From the NCBI GenBank assembly GCA_947471745.1, contig CANJKZ010000092.1:4135001-4199000 (forward strand): a stretch of DNA of 64,000 nt, read 5' to 3'. Positions 32,601 to 42,816 of this stretch are shown one piece after another. Each line of letters opens with the position of its first letter. The first letter of the stretch is position 1. The DNA comes from Closterium sp. Naga37s-1 (Eukaryota; Streptophyta; Zygnematophyceae; Desmidiales; Closteriaceae). The translations under genes were made by a program, and so were the position numbers. The notes beneath the pieces are model-generated. The model made no database searches. It was not told the origin of the DNA and saw only the letters and a list, made by a program, of their open reading frames with translations.

Positions 32601-33513
32601 CGTTTTGAGACGCCTCTACCTACGCTTGGAAGGGGCCGTGAGATGCGGAGCGGACTCACGGATCGTTGAAGAAGGCCGGCCAATCGGCGACGGCACCGGT
32701 GCACGCGGCGTGTGTCTTGGTGTAGCGCTGGATGCGCTCGAAGAGCGCGTCGGACATGCGCGTCGCCGTGCTGAACGGCTGCACGCATGAAGTCAAGATC
32801 AGAGGTCAGGATTGCTCGAATGCTCGAATGGCAGGGATCGATCGAATGCACGAAATGACAGGGATTTCTCAAACAGCGCGCGTCGGACACCCTCGGCTGT
32901 ACGGCTGCACGCGTAAGATCACAAACGCGAAAACGACTACGATTAATCTGACAAGTCGAACGCCACTCACAGATTGGTAGTAACGGCGCTCTGACACGCT
33001 CCAGCAGAGCGACGAGGAGAACGCTTCTTCTTCCATGTTCGCGTAACTCCCGGAGCCGCCGTCACCGCCGCCGGCGCCGCCGCTGGGTAGGTGGTGATGG
33101 TGCAGAGCGCGAATGGCGGCGTCAGCCTCGTAGAGCTGCCGGCGACGTTGACTGACATCGTGACGGTCGTCAGTAACCCGACTTCCGGCGGCTCGGCCGT
33201 CAACCCGACGATCATCGGCTAGGTCATTAACCCGTAGTTGACGGCGATCTTGATCGAAATCGTAGTAACGGTCACTAATTCGACTGTCCGCGTCGCGGTA
33301 ACTGGCAGTATTACCCTCGTCGACGAGTTGTCGGCGGTGAGACTGCCGGTCTAATCTGTTATGACCGGCGATGTGATCATTCTGGTGGCTTCTTGCATGC
33401 GAGCGTGTGCTTGTAACGGGGTGAACGGAGATACACGCGATCAGCAGGAGAGTCAGAAAGAATCGCCATGAGCTTCGAACGGACGGATTGGACAGACTGC
33501 ATGGGTGCGCCAT
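26632..33513 (-). CDS. GT37 family fucosyltransferase (xyloglucan-type), Golgi
   Basis: Type II Golgi enzyme that would add fucose to a wall glycan; GT37 is the xyloglucan alpha-1,2-fucosyltransferase family. Exons (minus): 33513-32971, 32778-32660, 32309-32239 or its twin 32185-32115, 31882-31720, 31082-30960, 30149-30023, 29860-29714, 29255-29121, 28530-28265, 27327-27132. These give 630 codons in frame. The N-terminal signal anchor is FFLTLLLIACISV. Family motifs: DCKYLLWLEP, GLGNQLLSLVSAFVYALLTDR, ILPALYLVPEFD, HVGRYLLHPANYLWEEITRAF, HRVGIQ, RDFTTETAD, IGVLVASLKRSY, SDSSTFGYMAAGLAG and PEPCYLSML. The last exon is uncertain: four copies of the PEPCYLSMLEPQQQQIQ segment exist (27132, 27000, 26855 and 26725). 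The most 3' one can read on to a stop at 26632. Nearly all exons have extra partial copies. Confidence 0.8.
26722..27075 (-). repeat. Three additional copies of the 3' part of fucosyltransferase exon 10
   Basis: Segments at about 27075-27000, 26925-26855 and 26800-26725 (minus) each encode ECEVT(T/M)xEPCY(L/F)SMLEPQQQQIQ, and each is followed by a donor-like GT. They follow the intact exon 10 (27327-27132). All remain open, unlike most other copies in this window. Confidence 0.8.
27470..27592 (-). repeat. 22-bp tandem repeat within a copy of exon 10
   Basis: GCCCGTTGACATCCCAGTCGGC repeated about five to six times. The unit is a piece of exon 10 (GADWDVNG on the minus strand) that has itself been tandemly amplified. 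Confidence 0.85.
27575..27945 (-). repeat. Two further copies of fucosyltransferase exon 10
   Basis: 27690-27575 and 27945-27820 (minus) repeat the acceptor and first two thirds of exon 10 (DLLLVSDSSTFGYMAAGLAG, then NIVRR or NIVRC, then MGADWDVNG) with few changes. They lie upstream of the complete copy in transcription order. Confidence 0.8.
28558..28640 (-). repeat. Partial copy of fucosyltransferase exon 9
   Basis: Minus strand repeats the middle of exon 9 (DKTYESNSSPRSIGVLVASLKRS). The intact exon is at 28530-28265. Confidence 0.75.
28805..28824. repeat. Bridging palindrome TTTTGAGAAGTCTCAAAA
   Basis: 18-bp core with two central mismatches, plus an outer G/C pair. It lies between two about 43-bp direct repeats (about 28758-28800 and 28845-28887, starting GAGGCATCACACC) in a fucosyltransferase intron. 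Confidence 0.85.
29325..29392 (-). repeat. Partial copy of fucosyltransferase exon 8
   Basis: Minus strand, after a consensus TGCAG acceptor, encodes VRDFTTETADKLHKLF, then diverges. This resembles the canonical GT37 wording as closely as the intact exon 8 does. Confidence 0.75.
29428..29453. repeat. Poly-T run of about 25 bases
   Basis: Homopolymer T tract in a fucosyltransferase intron, next to the exon 8 copy. On the coding (minus) strand it is poly-A, so it might mark an inserted reverse transcript, but I see no recognisable body attached. Confidence 0.7.
29600..29712 (-). repeat. Partial copies of the 3' end of fucosyltransferase exon 7
   Basis: The block TACCAACAYAGGKTYGGCATCCAG is repeated about three times (minus strand) after the donor of exon 7. 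Another copy of an exon 7 segment lies at 29940-29990. Confidence 0.75.
30355..30960 (-). repeat. Repeated copies of the 3' end of fucosyltransferase exon 5 in a CACCC-rich intron
   Basis: At least four truncated copies of the exon 5 end (CTTCAGCGACCTCAGCTGCAG|GTGG on the minus strand) occur near 30360, 30455, 30595 and 30820. They are separated by CCCACC/CTCACC repeats. The intact exon is 31082-30960. Confidence 0.8.
30553..30578. repeat. 26-bp perfect bridging palindrome, GTCGAC centre
   Basis: Core TTTTGAGTCGACTCAAAA with outer arms TGAC/GTCA. It lies between two about 32-bp direct repeats containing CCCACGCCCCACCTGCAGCT. Confidence 0.9.
31190..31250 (-). repeat. Partial copy of fucosyltransferase exon 5 start
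   Basis: Minus strand repeats LMAALARNHMVGRMGVDE, then diverges. Intact exon 5 is downstream in transcription order. Confidence 0.75.
31380..31720 (-). repeat. Partial copies of fucosyltransferase exon 4 3' half
   Basis: The exon 4 end (FNARLLCN) is repeated around 31440-31520 (frame-shifted version) and around 31560-31600. The two pieces are joined by the spaced palindrome at 31530-31557. Confidence 0.7.
31530..31557. repeat. Spaced bridging palindrome TTTTGAGTCA-N6-TGACTCAAAA
   Basis: 10-bp perfect core arms plus an outer C/G pair, around the 6-bp loop CATGGC. It lies between two about 33-bp direct repeats (GCGTTGAGC...GAGGAGAACAACGCCG). Confidence 0.85.
31918..32080 (-). repeat. Partial copy of fucosyltransferase exon 4 and bridging palindrome
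   Basis: 31920-31980 repeats FVYALLTNRT and neighbouring codons of exon 4 (minus). A 24-bp perfect palindrome at 32012-32035 (core TTTTGAGACGTCTCAAAA, outer GAC/GTC) separates two copies of CAGTCACAGCAGGTACT. Confidence 0.85.
32115..32185 (-). repeat. Intact duplicate of fucosyltransferase exon 3 (alternative exon 3b)
   Basis: 71 nt, with the same acceptor (CTCAG|C) and donor (G|GTGAGT) as exon 3a (32239-32309). Both encode NSSGAADATVDCKYLLWLEPTFN with only silent differences visible. Because 71 is not a multiple of three, including both would break the frame, so they can only be used alternatively. Confidence 0.8.
32540..32616 (-). repeat. Partial copy of fucosyltransferase exon 2 end and half of a bridging palindrome
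   Basis: 32543-32580 repeats the exon 2 end and donor (CACTTCAACGACCC|GTGAGT on the minus strand). TTTTGAGACGCCTC at 32603-32616 is a one-armed or decayed member of the palindrome family at the junction with the next duplicated segment. Confidence 0.7.
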
Positions 33514-35066
33514 GTTGTATCACATAAACAAGCCGTTCGGCGTTCCGACAACGATTTCACTCTTAATCCGGTTCTTTGGCTTTCTCCTTCCTTCTGCCTT
33601 TAAGACGAGACACGGTCCGGTTGGAGGTATCAGACCATAAGCACAAACTAAGCGACGTTTCGTCGGACAAGAAACGCGGAGCTTTCTTGTAAAGTTACGT
33701 GGTTTGTCGAGAGTGTTATCGACGCCAGCGGGGCGTCGCGAATCGCGCGATGCTAGCCTGGACAACTTGTATTGGCCCAACACCTAGGCTGCCTAGAGAG
33801 GTACGAGTGTGCGCTAGTCTTGATTATGGGCTTTCCCTAAATTCTCAGAACGAATTCCGGCTGAATTTGCTGTTGATTTGCTTGCTGTCTGTCAACAAAA
33901 GGATGAAATGGCCCGGTACAGATTCCTTGGTTCTATTGATTTTGGTCGGTTTTGCTCGGTTCTGCTTGATATGCTCTATTTTCCTCGGTTTGCACGACTT
34001 GCTGGGCTTGGTTCTGGTGGTGTAATTTGAAGGGTGGGTGCAGGGGAGCGGGGGAGAGGGGGGGTGCAGGGAGAAAAGAGGGGAGTGGGGGCTGCGTGGG
34101 AGATTTGGGTGGGGAGAAGGGGGGAGTGGTAGGGGCAGGGATTGATGATGATTGGTTCCAGCCCAAGCGCTGAGGAGCTGAGGGGGAAAGCTGACGGCGC
34201 CTGCCGGCTGACGTTGAACTGAACTGTCAAAGAATGCGACGCGGCGTGGGGGGGAGGGGGGAGGACCCTTGAAGTTTGCATTGCGTTGCGGGTCCTGCAA
34301 AGCTGGGCAGGAGGCGAGGCGAGCTGAAATGCAATTCAGCAAGCTCTTCGAAGTTGGAGGATGACCGAGTCGCATGGACTGACCGCATGTCTGACGAGAT
34401 GCAATAACGAAATGCGCTTAGACTGCGGCTGTACTCGTTTTAGCGGAATCGGCTTAGACCGAGTGTACACAGCACATGCATGGCTATGCTGTTGCCACAT
34501 TCACGTTTCATTCTCTGGCTAGACCATTCAACAACCTGTAGGTGCTTATGTTGGTGCATGCTGTACCTTATGCGTTTCGATTCTCGTACCAGGCAACATC
34601 TGATACACATAAATTGAATGCAATGACTTGCTACTCTCAGGCATACTGTGGAACTACATCCTAATGAGAGCTTTGGATCTCCATTGGCAATCCAGCAAGG
34701 GACTGCAACCATGATTTTAGCTAGGCAGCATTTTACTGGTAAGCGAAAATAAAAGGTGTCACTCATCGTCAGCACAAATCTGAATGTAACTTGAACATTT
34801 GTAGGGTTCAGGGATCTCCTAGGTTGGCGAAAAGCTGAAACCTGCTACTGTACCAAATTTCCAGCAGCATTTGACCCTCACCGGAGCAAATTTACTGGTT
34901 ACCCCAAGGTTGGGCTAAATGCTGGAGCTCATTGACAACACATTAGCAAAAAACCCCACTAGCTCTTTATTTCACTCGAAGGTTACCAAGGTACTGGAAA
35001 ACTAACCCAATAACTACTTCTAGCAAACAGCCCCACAGCTACTTCTCATCCCACGCAAAAATAAAG
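33514..35066. other. Intergenic region between two minus-strand genes
   Basis: Upstream of the fucosyltransferase and downstream of the folate-receptor-like gene. It contains a purine-rich stretch (34030-34140) but no recognisable gene. The ORFs here lack domains. Confidence 0.5.
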
Positions 35067-37354
35067 TCATGCAAACATCATGAGCGCAATCGCAAGAAAA
35101 GCCCCAGCAAGCGTGGGACGCGCAACTCCCGACGCCTTGGGGACAGGCGGGGATGGCGGGAGCGTGAAAATCGGCTTGGGATACTGGGTATCGTTCATGC
35201 ACTGCGTGGTGTTGATCGGACGGTTGAGGAGGTCAGTGTACTTGGTGAGATCGACGGTTCCGATGGGACAGTTATTCTCGGGGTCCAGGGCGAAGGGGTC
35301 GCAGCACAGCGTGGTCTTGGGGATGTATTGCGGCGCAACGCCGTTGAAGCAGTTAGCGTTAGTCTGGGGGAGGGGAAAGAGGAAGGGGGAAGGGGGGAAA
35401 GACGGGGGTGGAGGAGGGGTGAGAATGGGGTGAAAGAAGGTGCAAAAGATGGAAGCCGAAAGAAGGGAGTTTTCGGGGTTCACAAAATGGGTTGTGGTGA
35501 CTGGCACAGGCTGTTAGGGGGGAGAATGTGAGCACTGAGAGCAAGGAAGATCGTATTAGCACAGCGAATATCGCGAAGGAGGTACTGTCGAAGTACAGCG
35601 CATATGGTCAGTGCAGTAATAAAATAACATTCCGCAAGGACCATTGGCGAACAGAAATGATGCCAACAACTGCTAGAAAAGAGGAGGCGAGTGCAGTAAC
35701 ACGGTAACATTTCGCGAGGACAATATGCGAACAGGAGCACACACTGACCACGTTAGCCACGACCGCCTTGAACGCAATGATGCCGAACATTGCTCCGAAA
35801 CCCGTCAGAGACAAGCTGGCGAACGTGGTAGCGTCGGTGACATTGTTCATGACTCCATCTGCACGTGATGATACGAGGTAGGAAGTGGAAGGGAATACAT
35901 TAAGATGGGAAAGATAGACAAGGTTAAGGGGAAAAACAAGAGCAGAGCTGGCGAACACGACAGCGTCGGCGACGTTGCTGATGGTGCCGACTGCACGCAA
36001 TGATGCGAGGTAGGACGGAGGAGAGCCGAACAGATGTTGAAGGGAGCATATTAGGATGTTCGTGTTCTCTCGTCCTATTATGAACATGAACATGAACAAG
36101 GGAGCATAATAGGACGAGAGAACATGAACAGAAACTAAATCTGCGAGGAGAGACAGATGACATCATGCGGTGCAATTTCGACACGTTCTGACCAAAACTA
36201 AATTGGCCACCAAGTCGCGGATGAGCGAACACTGGATGACCATTAAGCGAAGAATGGCGAAGACTTACATCGCGAGTCCTTGCAGGCTGCATAGAGCTGG
36301 TCGGCAAACGCGGGGCAGATGGTGATTGTGGGGCCGTCGTTGTACTTGATGACGTAGTTACCCATATCTGTTGCCAAGGGGGGGATCGGATCGGATTAGA
36401 TTGGAGGATCACGACAATAAAGCTGAGATTATAGGGATCGAAGCCTGGTCAGTTAAGAAAAGACTTAGTAAGCTCCTTGATACCAGAGGATACCTCCACC
36501 ATGACAAGTAGCATCACCTGGCTAAAAACGCGCACGCAAAAGACAGATGTCATCATGACTGACAGGATGGTACAACGTCGCCACATTAGTGTAACGGAAA
36601 GTGATTACCATAGTTGTGATTGGACAAGACCCAAAGGGTTGTAGTGGGCTACGAAAATCTAGGAGAGTTGTTACCAGGGTTGCATGTCGCGGCGCAGGCA
36701 ACGGACTCAAGCAGCAGCTCGCACTGCTGGTAGCCGGAGAGAAGATTGCAGGCCTGAAATGTAGGGCAGGGGGAAACGATAGAGAAGGAGGGTGGAAATT
36801 AGGGGGAGAACCAATCAAAACTTCGCCGCACGGAACCAGGACCGACGTCAAGGCGAATTGCATCGTATAGTGCAGCCGTCACCGGTGCTTTCTTGATCTC
36901 ATTTCCAACACGAAAGACTATAAATGTGAAAAGATCGGATACGAGAACGCTACGGCATTGCAACCAGATCGGGTACGAGAACGTTGCGGCACTGGAACCG
37001 GATAGGATAAGAGAAGGCAGGGCACTGGAAGCAGATTTATCTGGCACGACTTACCGGGGGGGCTCCCGAGGGGAAAATGCCGGTGGTGTTCCATAGGGCG
37101 GTGCCGGTGGACGCCGCCTCGGATCCCTTGGACGCATTCGACTTGATGAGACGCAGCCCGAGCTCGTAGTCTCCGCACGGCATGCAGCAACTCTTCTTCG
37201 ACGCCGCCAGGCAGCGGACCATCGGGACCATTGTGTCAGCGGGCGGCGAGCCGCTGATCGGGCATGTTTTGTACGTCTGCGCGTGAGCCGCCAATGCCGC
37301 GCAAGCGACGATGAGGAGGAGGAGGGCCGAGCTGGTAAGGCTGGTTCGCGCCAT
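35067..37354 (-). CDS. Secreted folate-receptor-like Cys-rich protein, probably GPI-anchored
   Basis: Exons (minus): 37354-37055, 36753-36675, 36367-36269, 35858-35749, 35363-35067; 885 nt, 294 aa. The N-terminal signal peptide is LTSSALLLLIVACAALAAHA. Cys-rich motifs: CLAASKKSCCMPCGDYEL, ACNLLSGYQQCELLLESVAC, CNPDMGNYVIKYNDG and ICPAFADQLYAACKDSR. The last two resemble the plant folate-receptor-like domain. A second Cys-rich block (NANCFNGVAP; TLCCDPFALDPENNC) follows. The protein ends in a Pro-rich stretch and a hydrophobic tail (LAGAFLAIALMMFA) without a cytosolic tail, as for a GPI signal. Ligand unknown. A decayed copy of exon 4 lies at 35945-35996. The domain call rests on the Cys pattern, so moderate certainty. 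Confidence 0.65.
35940..35996 (-). repeat. Partial copy of exon 4 of the folate-receptor-like gene
   Basis: Minus strand after TGCAG encodes VGTISNVADAVVFASS-type sequence, parallel to YGVMNNVTDATTFASLS in the complete exon (35858-35749). Confidence 0.7.
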
Positions 37355-39106
37355 TGTGGACGAATGGAGGTGTGCGAAAAGCGACGCTGCTTTTATGGCG
37401 CGGGAGAAAGGCAGCGCCTTGTAGGGTTATAAACACGTGGTGTGATATTTGAATACAGTGACGCGTGGGCTGATGTTTGAATGTGCCGAGGGAGGAAACA
37501 CGCGGCGAACTGGTACTAAATGCTAGAGTGTTTTCACAAGGCAGACTTTCTCGTGTGAGAGCCTTTCACTGGTGCTGCATGTTGCATCAGGCAGGAAGTA
37601 TGGCGTCTGCTGAATTGGCGCTGTTTTCTCAGCATGCTCTGGGATTGATGACCAGGATCGCGTCGCATGCAGTGGATGGAAATTGAGAGGCGGCGAGAGA
37701 TGCATTTCCGGCGCGATAAAGAGGGCGGATCCTACGATTCCTTCCATGATCTCGCGTCGCGGCGCGGTACTGTCCTTGGCTGCATTATGACACGGTGGAC
37801 GTCAATGCCAAATGGAACACTTTGAATGGAGAAGGTTCAGGGTTTCAGGTACCAGACGAATCGCAAATGAACAAGCTGGATGGTCGCAATGACGAGGGAA
37901 GAAGAAAGATGCTTCGCGTTTTACGGAAGGCATATTCCGAGAATATATTCCCCTCCAAAATTACCAAAATACTTGGGTCTGTGCACTTACTACTTGCAGT
38001 ACAAGCAGCACATAAACTCTACATATCACACAGCATTCCCTTCATATTGCCCCCCTGACAAGAATCATTTTAGATTAATATAGTTAAAATGCGTATTTTT
38101 TCAATAAATCGAACATGTAATGGACTCATTGTAAAATATCCGCTAGCTTCCTTTCCAAAACAAATCACTTGATAAATATAATCTACCAAAATTAATTTCT
38201 TTGATAATAAATCAACGCAAACAAATATTCAAATCACAGCACTCACATTAGTTTATTGCAACACCTGTTGTATGGAGGCTTGCTGTTTGAGGAAAATGAA
38301 TCATACTTTGTCAGATATGAGCCCGAACCGCAGATTTGCTAGATTGTTACATGTTATCCCACCTGCGAGTCGCTGGAGCTCATCTGACTTGGCACGGATA
38401 CCTACAGGCGCTGACGTGGATTTTCAGAATGTATGAATTGTCACTGTCATTCCACCTCACCCCAACTGACCCTTTGATATCGCCGACAGCCATCTGCCCA
38501 GCGCAGCACAGGTCAAAATTCCTCACCACAAAAATGGTTGTTGAGGGGATTTCCCAGGCACGATCTTCAGCAAAACTCCACAATTTTCCGCGACCCCACT
38601 GGTCAGCTTGCCCACGAATGCCAGTTGAGGTGCCACGTCTGCGGAGCTCAAAAACTGCCTTCCAGGAATTCACTTTCGCGCCGCGCAAAGTGGAGAAAGA
38701 ATCCCCTTCCCCCATGTTTCCAGCCGCATCACCAGAGAGAGTGTGACCGCTGGGGGAGGATCGCGGGCGACACTTCCGCTCCAGAGCCTTCATTCGTCCG
38801 CCACAGGTCCCAACTCCCCCCACTGGTTCCTCCCGCCGCCATCCTTCTCCCCCTCCCCCCACAAACCCAACCCGTTCCCCCCACCCCTCCCTGCTTCCCT
38901 TCCCCCCGACCAGCGTCTATAAATGGGTCTGCAAAAGTTCACTCTATTCCATACCTAGTCTCACTCCTAGCTCGAAGTAATATACTGGTAGCTTATTTAT
39001 AGATTTCAGTCTTAGCCTTCCTACCTGCGTCTCATAACGCTCTGAGCCTCGCGAAATTCACAACCATCAATTAGCATTCTTCTTAACTGTCCGTCGTTCG
39101 TCAATC
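37355..39106. other. Divergent intergenic region with both promoters
   Basis: Lies between the minus-strand folate-receptor-like gene and the plus-strand thioredoxin gene, so it should hold both promoters. It includes an A/T-rich stretch (38070-38260). No gene recognised. Confidence 0.5.
38916..38925 (+). promoter_or_regulatory. Probable TATA box of the WCRKC thioredoxin gene
   Basis: TCTATAAATG, about 185 bases before the chosen ATG at 39107. This would leave a 5' UTR of roughly 150 bases. Confidence 0.5.
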
Positions 39107-42100
39107 ATGTCGTCCCTCGCGTCGCATTTCGCACTGTCGGCCCAATCGCTTCCCGCCATTCCTTCCGACTGCTTCCGCCCGAGGCAAGGCTCGAGTAACG
39201 GCGCGCGCTGCCAATCGTCCCAGCTCGCAGTCACCGCCGCCCAGACTCGCCCGCTCGCGCCGTCGCTCCCGCCGCAGTCAACCTCCCGTTACAGTCACTC
39301 CCGCCGCGCGGACATCGCGGCTCCTCCGCGCGTCATGGCGGCGTACGCGGAAAGTGCGGCGGACGGCACGCCACGATTGCCGAATTCGTTTCATGAAATC
39401 ACGAGCGAGCAGGAGCTGGATTGGGTCCTCAAGGACGCCGCGGATTGCGGCGACCTCGTTCTTATCGACTGGTAAGCTAAATAAACCATCACTCTCATGC
39501 AACCACCACACTCATGTAAACACTTTTTCCATTCATAAGCTTTGAGCGAGCGAGCAGGAGCTGGATTGGGTGCTCAAGGATGCCGCGGATTGCGGTGACC
39601 TCGTTCTCATTGATTGGTAAGCTCATGCAACCCACGTTGGTCGTTTGTATCCTCTTCTCTTCATTCTATTGCTACGCGATTCCCCAAGCACGCCGTCGAT
39701 GGTGGCATGGTATCCTCGTGCTTATCAATTGTTACGCTTGTGTAACCATCGGGTGCCATCGTATTTTTGCTCACAAGCCATCATTTACCTGTTATCACGC
39801 TTGCGTATCTGCTGCTGCTACGATCAATCTGTGAATCTGAACTACCCTTCCTGCTACTCCTGTTCCGGTGTTACCTTTGCTCGAAAAGTCTCTTGTACGC
39901 ATTACGAATTCAATTCGTACTAAACGTCCTCTCGTACATTCGCCGCATTTATTTCCTTACTAAGTTTCCTAACCAATGCGCACTATACCTTTGAAATTCC
40001 CTCGCGCCTTCTCTTACCAGGATGGCGCAGTGGTGCCGCAAGTGCATCTACTTAAAGCCCAAGATCGAGAAGCTCGTACCCGAGTACCCCAAGTCAGTGA
40101 CCCCGACCGCCCTTTCAGTTCCGCCCTTTCGGTTCTGCCCTTTTCGTTCCGCCTTTGCTGTTCCGCCCTTGTTGTCATGCCATTATGTTCCGCCCTCGTG
40201 CAATTTCTCACCCGAACTCTTTCCTTTTTCATACCTCCCTCTCCATTTCTCTTCCCTCTTCTTGCCCCTGCCACGTCCCCTAATCCCCTCTTTACATCTC
40301 GCTCCTTCGCCCCCACCCTCCACCCGCCCCATGTACACTGCATCTCTCGCTGTTACACCTCTCGCTGTTACGCATCTCTCGCTGTTACGCATCTCTCGCT
40401 GTTACGCATCTCTCGCTGTTACGCATCTCTCCCTGTTACGCATCTCTTGCTGTTACACATCTCTCACTGTTACACATCTCTCGCTGTTACACATCTCCCT
40501 TTTTGAACAAAGTCACTCCTCTTGCTCTCTTCTCTCTCCCAATCTACCCTTAAACTAACGCCACGTCCCCTCTTCTCTTTCTCTCTGCCCTTCGCGCCTG
40601 GCTGTGTGCTGTGCTCTGTGCCCTGCGTCTCTGCATCTCGTGCCGTAACGTGCCGTGATTCCGTTGGCTGCTGGCTGCATTGCTGTGTGCGTTCACTGCT
40701 GGTCAACGGCTGGTCAACGCTGGTCAACGGCTGGTCAATGGCTGGTCAACTGTCGCTACGAGGGGCGGCAGTAGGGTGCGATTTTTTGTGGTGGATGTGA
40801 ACAAGGTTCCCATGAAGATGGTGCAGAGGGGGGGAGTCACGGTGAGTGTGGGTGGGGTGAGGTCTTTTGGTTGCTGTCGCATCACATCCCCTTGCAACAA
40901 CCTATTTGTCTTTTGGTTGCTGTCTTTTGGTCTTTTGGTCTTTTGGTCTCTGGATGTGAACAAGGCTCCCATGAAGATAGTGCAGAGGGGGGGAGTCACG
41001 GTGAGTGCTTGTGTTGTTGTTCCTTGTCATGTGTTGTGCCAACTGCTGTAACTTCTGAGTCGACTCAAAAAGTCAATGTACTGCTGCATGAGTGTGTGAG
41101 GTATCAAAACCGGGCTGGTGGGTTATGGTGGGTGTGAACAAAGTGCCAATGAAAGATTCTGCAGAGAGGGGGGGTCACGGTGAGTGCTGGTGGGTTGAGT
41201 TCCCTTGCTTGCTGTCGCTGCCACGTCACATTGCAACAACCTGTCTGCTTCTTCGTGGTGGGTGTGAACAAAAGGTCTGGTGGAGATGGGGCAGAGGGGG
41301 AGAGTGACGGTGGGCGCTTGTTGCTCTTTGTGTGCTGGAATAAGTAGTGTGGATGTGTGTGTGTGGCATAGAACATGTGCAGCTTCTGTATCTTGCCACC
41401 AAAGGACTTGCTGCTTCTGTGCTGCTAGTGATAGTGGTTGCGATGTTTCTCCCGCTGCTGTGCCACTTCACATCGCAACCACTATCTCAAATGTATACAG
41501 TCCTATCATTATTCCCCTTCCTTTCATTCCATTCTCCCATCTCCTCTGTCTCGTGCATGATGGCGTTGCGGCTCTTGCTGTTGCGACTCTCGCGTTGCTG
41601 ATTCCTGGTGTGGCAACAGAAAATGCCAACGATTCAGGTACACCACACTCCCCGTTATCTGTTGTGTTTCTTTGCATTCCTGCGCTTGCTAATACACGCA
41701 CGCGATGGTTCGGAGCACACTCATCAGGCATGCACGTTTGCACCACACGCGCTAGAAAAATACACACACATCTCTGGAATGTTTTACAGCCGTCCAGCCA
41801 CACACACAACCACCTAGACAAGCAGACATACGACACTATACAAACATACACACGCAGGATCATTAAACATACCTCACACATACATGTCACATTATCAGCA
41901 CAGTCATCACACTTGACTGCACACTGCCCTATCTGCCTTAACTGCTGGCCACGTCTGTAAGCAGAATGAGGAGAGGCATTTGAGTAAGGTGACATGCACA
42001 TCACCATGCTAATACCGACACACTCGTCTTCCCTGGCCTTGCTGCCCTGCATTGAACTTGCCATGATCTGCAACTCACGCTACTTCATCCTGTGGTCTCG

Positions 42101-42202
42101 CAGATTTGGAAGGAGAACGAGAAGGTGGAGGAAACGGTGGGAGGGGAGGCAGCATGGTTAGTGCTTGATAACATTCGCAATGCCATCAAGCGACAGTCAT
42201 AA
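39107..42202 (+). CDS. WCRKC-type thioredoxin-like protein, chloroplast
   Basis: Disulfide oxidoreductase of the plastid WCRKC (thioredoxin-like 3) family. Exons: 39107-39471, 40021-40092, 40775-40841, 41620-41637, 42104-42202; 621 nt, 206 aa. A Ser/Ala/Arg-rich transit-like peptide of about 70-75 residues comes first. The thioredoxin fold follows: ELDWVLKDAADCGDLVLIDW, the active site MAQWCRKC, VRFFVVDVNKVP, the cis-Pro loop KMPTIQ and the C-terminal helix LVLDNIRNAIKRQS. The cis-Pro loop is encoded by an 18-nt microexon (41620-41637) with CAG acceptor and GT donor. Introns 1 and 3 contain partial copies of the preceding exons. Confidence 0.88.
39546..39622 (+). repeat. Partial copy of thioredoxin exon 1 end
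   Basis: Repeats SEQELDWVLKDAADCGDLVLIDW and the donor GGTAAGCT 75-150 bases after the real exon 1 end. Confidence 0.8.
40335..40500. repeat. 17-bp tandem repeat in thioredoxin intron 2
   Basis: About nine units of GTTACGCATCTCTCGCT with small variants, strongly pyrimidine-rich on the coding strand. Confidence 0.85.
40955..41312 (+). repeat. Three decaying copies of thioredoxin exon 3, one associated with a bridging palindrome
   Basis: Segments at 40955-41001, 41125-41181 and 41256-41312 repeat the exon 3 3' half (GATGTGAACAAGG...GGAGTCACGGTGAGTG). Identity falls with distance from the intact exon (40775-40841). A 23-bp palindrome with the GTCGAC centre (41051-41073, one mismatch) sits between copies. 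Confidence 0.8.
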
Positions 42203-42816
42203 ACAGTTTAATGGGATGGGTTGCACATACACAGAGAATGTGCATTGGAATGGGTATGGGGTGACCCATGGACGCAGCATGGCTGGTGCTTCAAAACATT
42301 TGCAATGCCATAAAGCAGCAGCCACGAACAGGCTAAAAGGATGTCATGTCATGCTTATCACTTTTTTCGCCACCACACAACAAGCATCCTGTATATCTGG
42401 AAGGAAGTTGCCTATTGTTGCAGCACATACAGCGACCACTACGGTATTTATTGTTACCGCCTTTTCTCAGCGACTACTTGTCACTGATGCGGTCAGTGTG
42501 TCCGGGAGTCCATTCATCTATGTTTTCCTTTTCCTTAGCGTGCTTCGGGGACCGTTGAGACTCAAGTGGTATTACTTTGCTGGGCCTGTTTTGCAGTATT
42601 TAATTTGAAGTGCATTTAATTTGAAGTGCGTCTTGAGACGCTTTACTGCACATGCCATTGCCCTGTATACATATAAACAGCAAAACGAGAACCTACATTG
42701 CAATACCCCACTTCCAGCACACCTCTATTCTGTGAAAACAGAGAGGAAGACTCCTGCTATAACAAAAATAGATTACCAAGGTGACCACCTGCTATAACAA
42801 AAATAGATTACTCCCC
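42203..42816. other. Convergent 3' flanks
   Basis: Between the 3' ends of the thioredoxin gene (plus) and the first fasciclin gene (minus). A short duplication of TGCTATAACAAAAATAGATTAC occurs near 42755 and 42790. Nothing else recognised. Confidence 0.5.

Noticed and set aside
42617..42650. GTGCGTCTTGAGACGCTTTAC as another member of the palindrome family
   Set aside because: It has a small inverted repeat (GCGTC/GACGC) but lacks the TTTTGA/TCAAAA arms; the nearby TTAATTTGAAGTGC repeat is only 14 bp.
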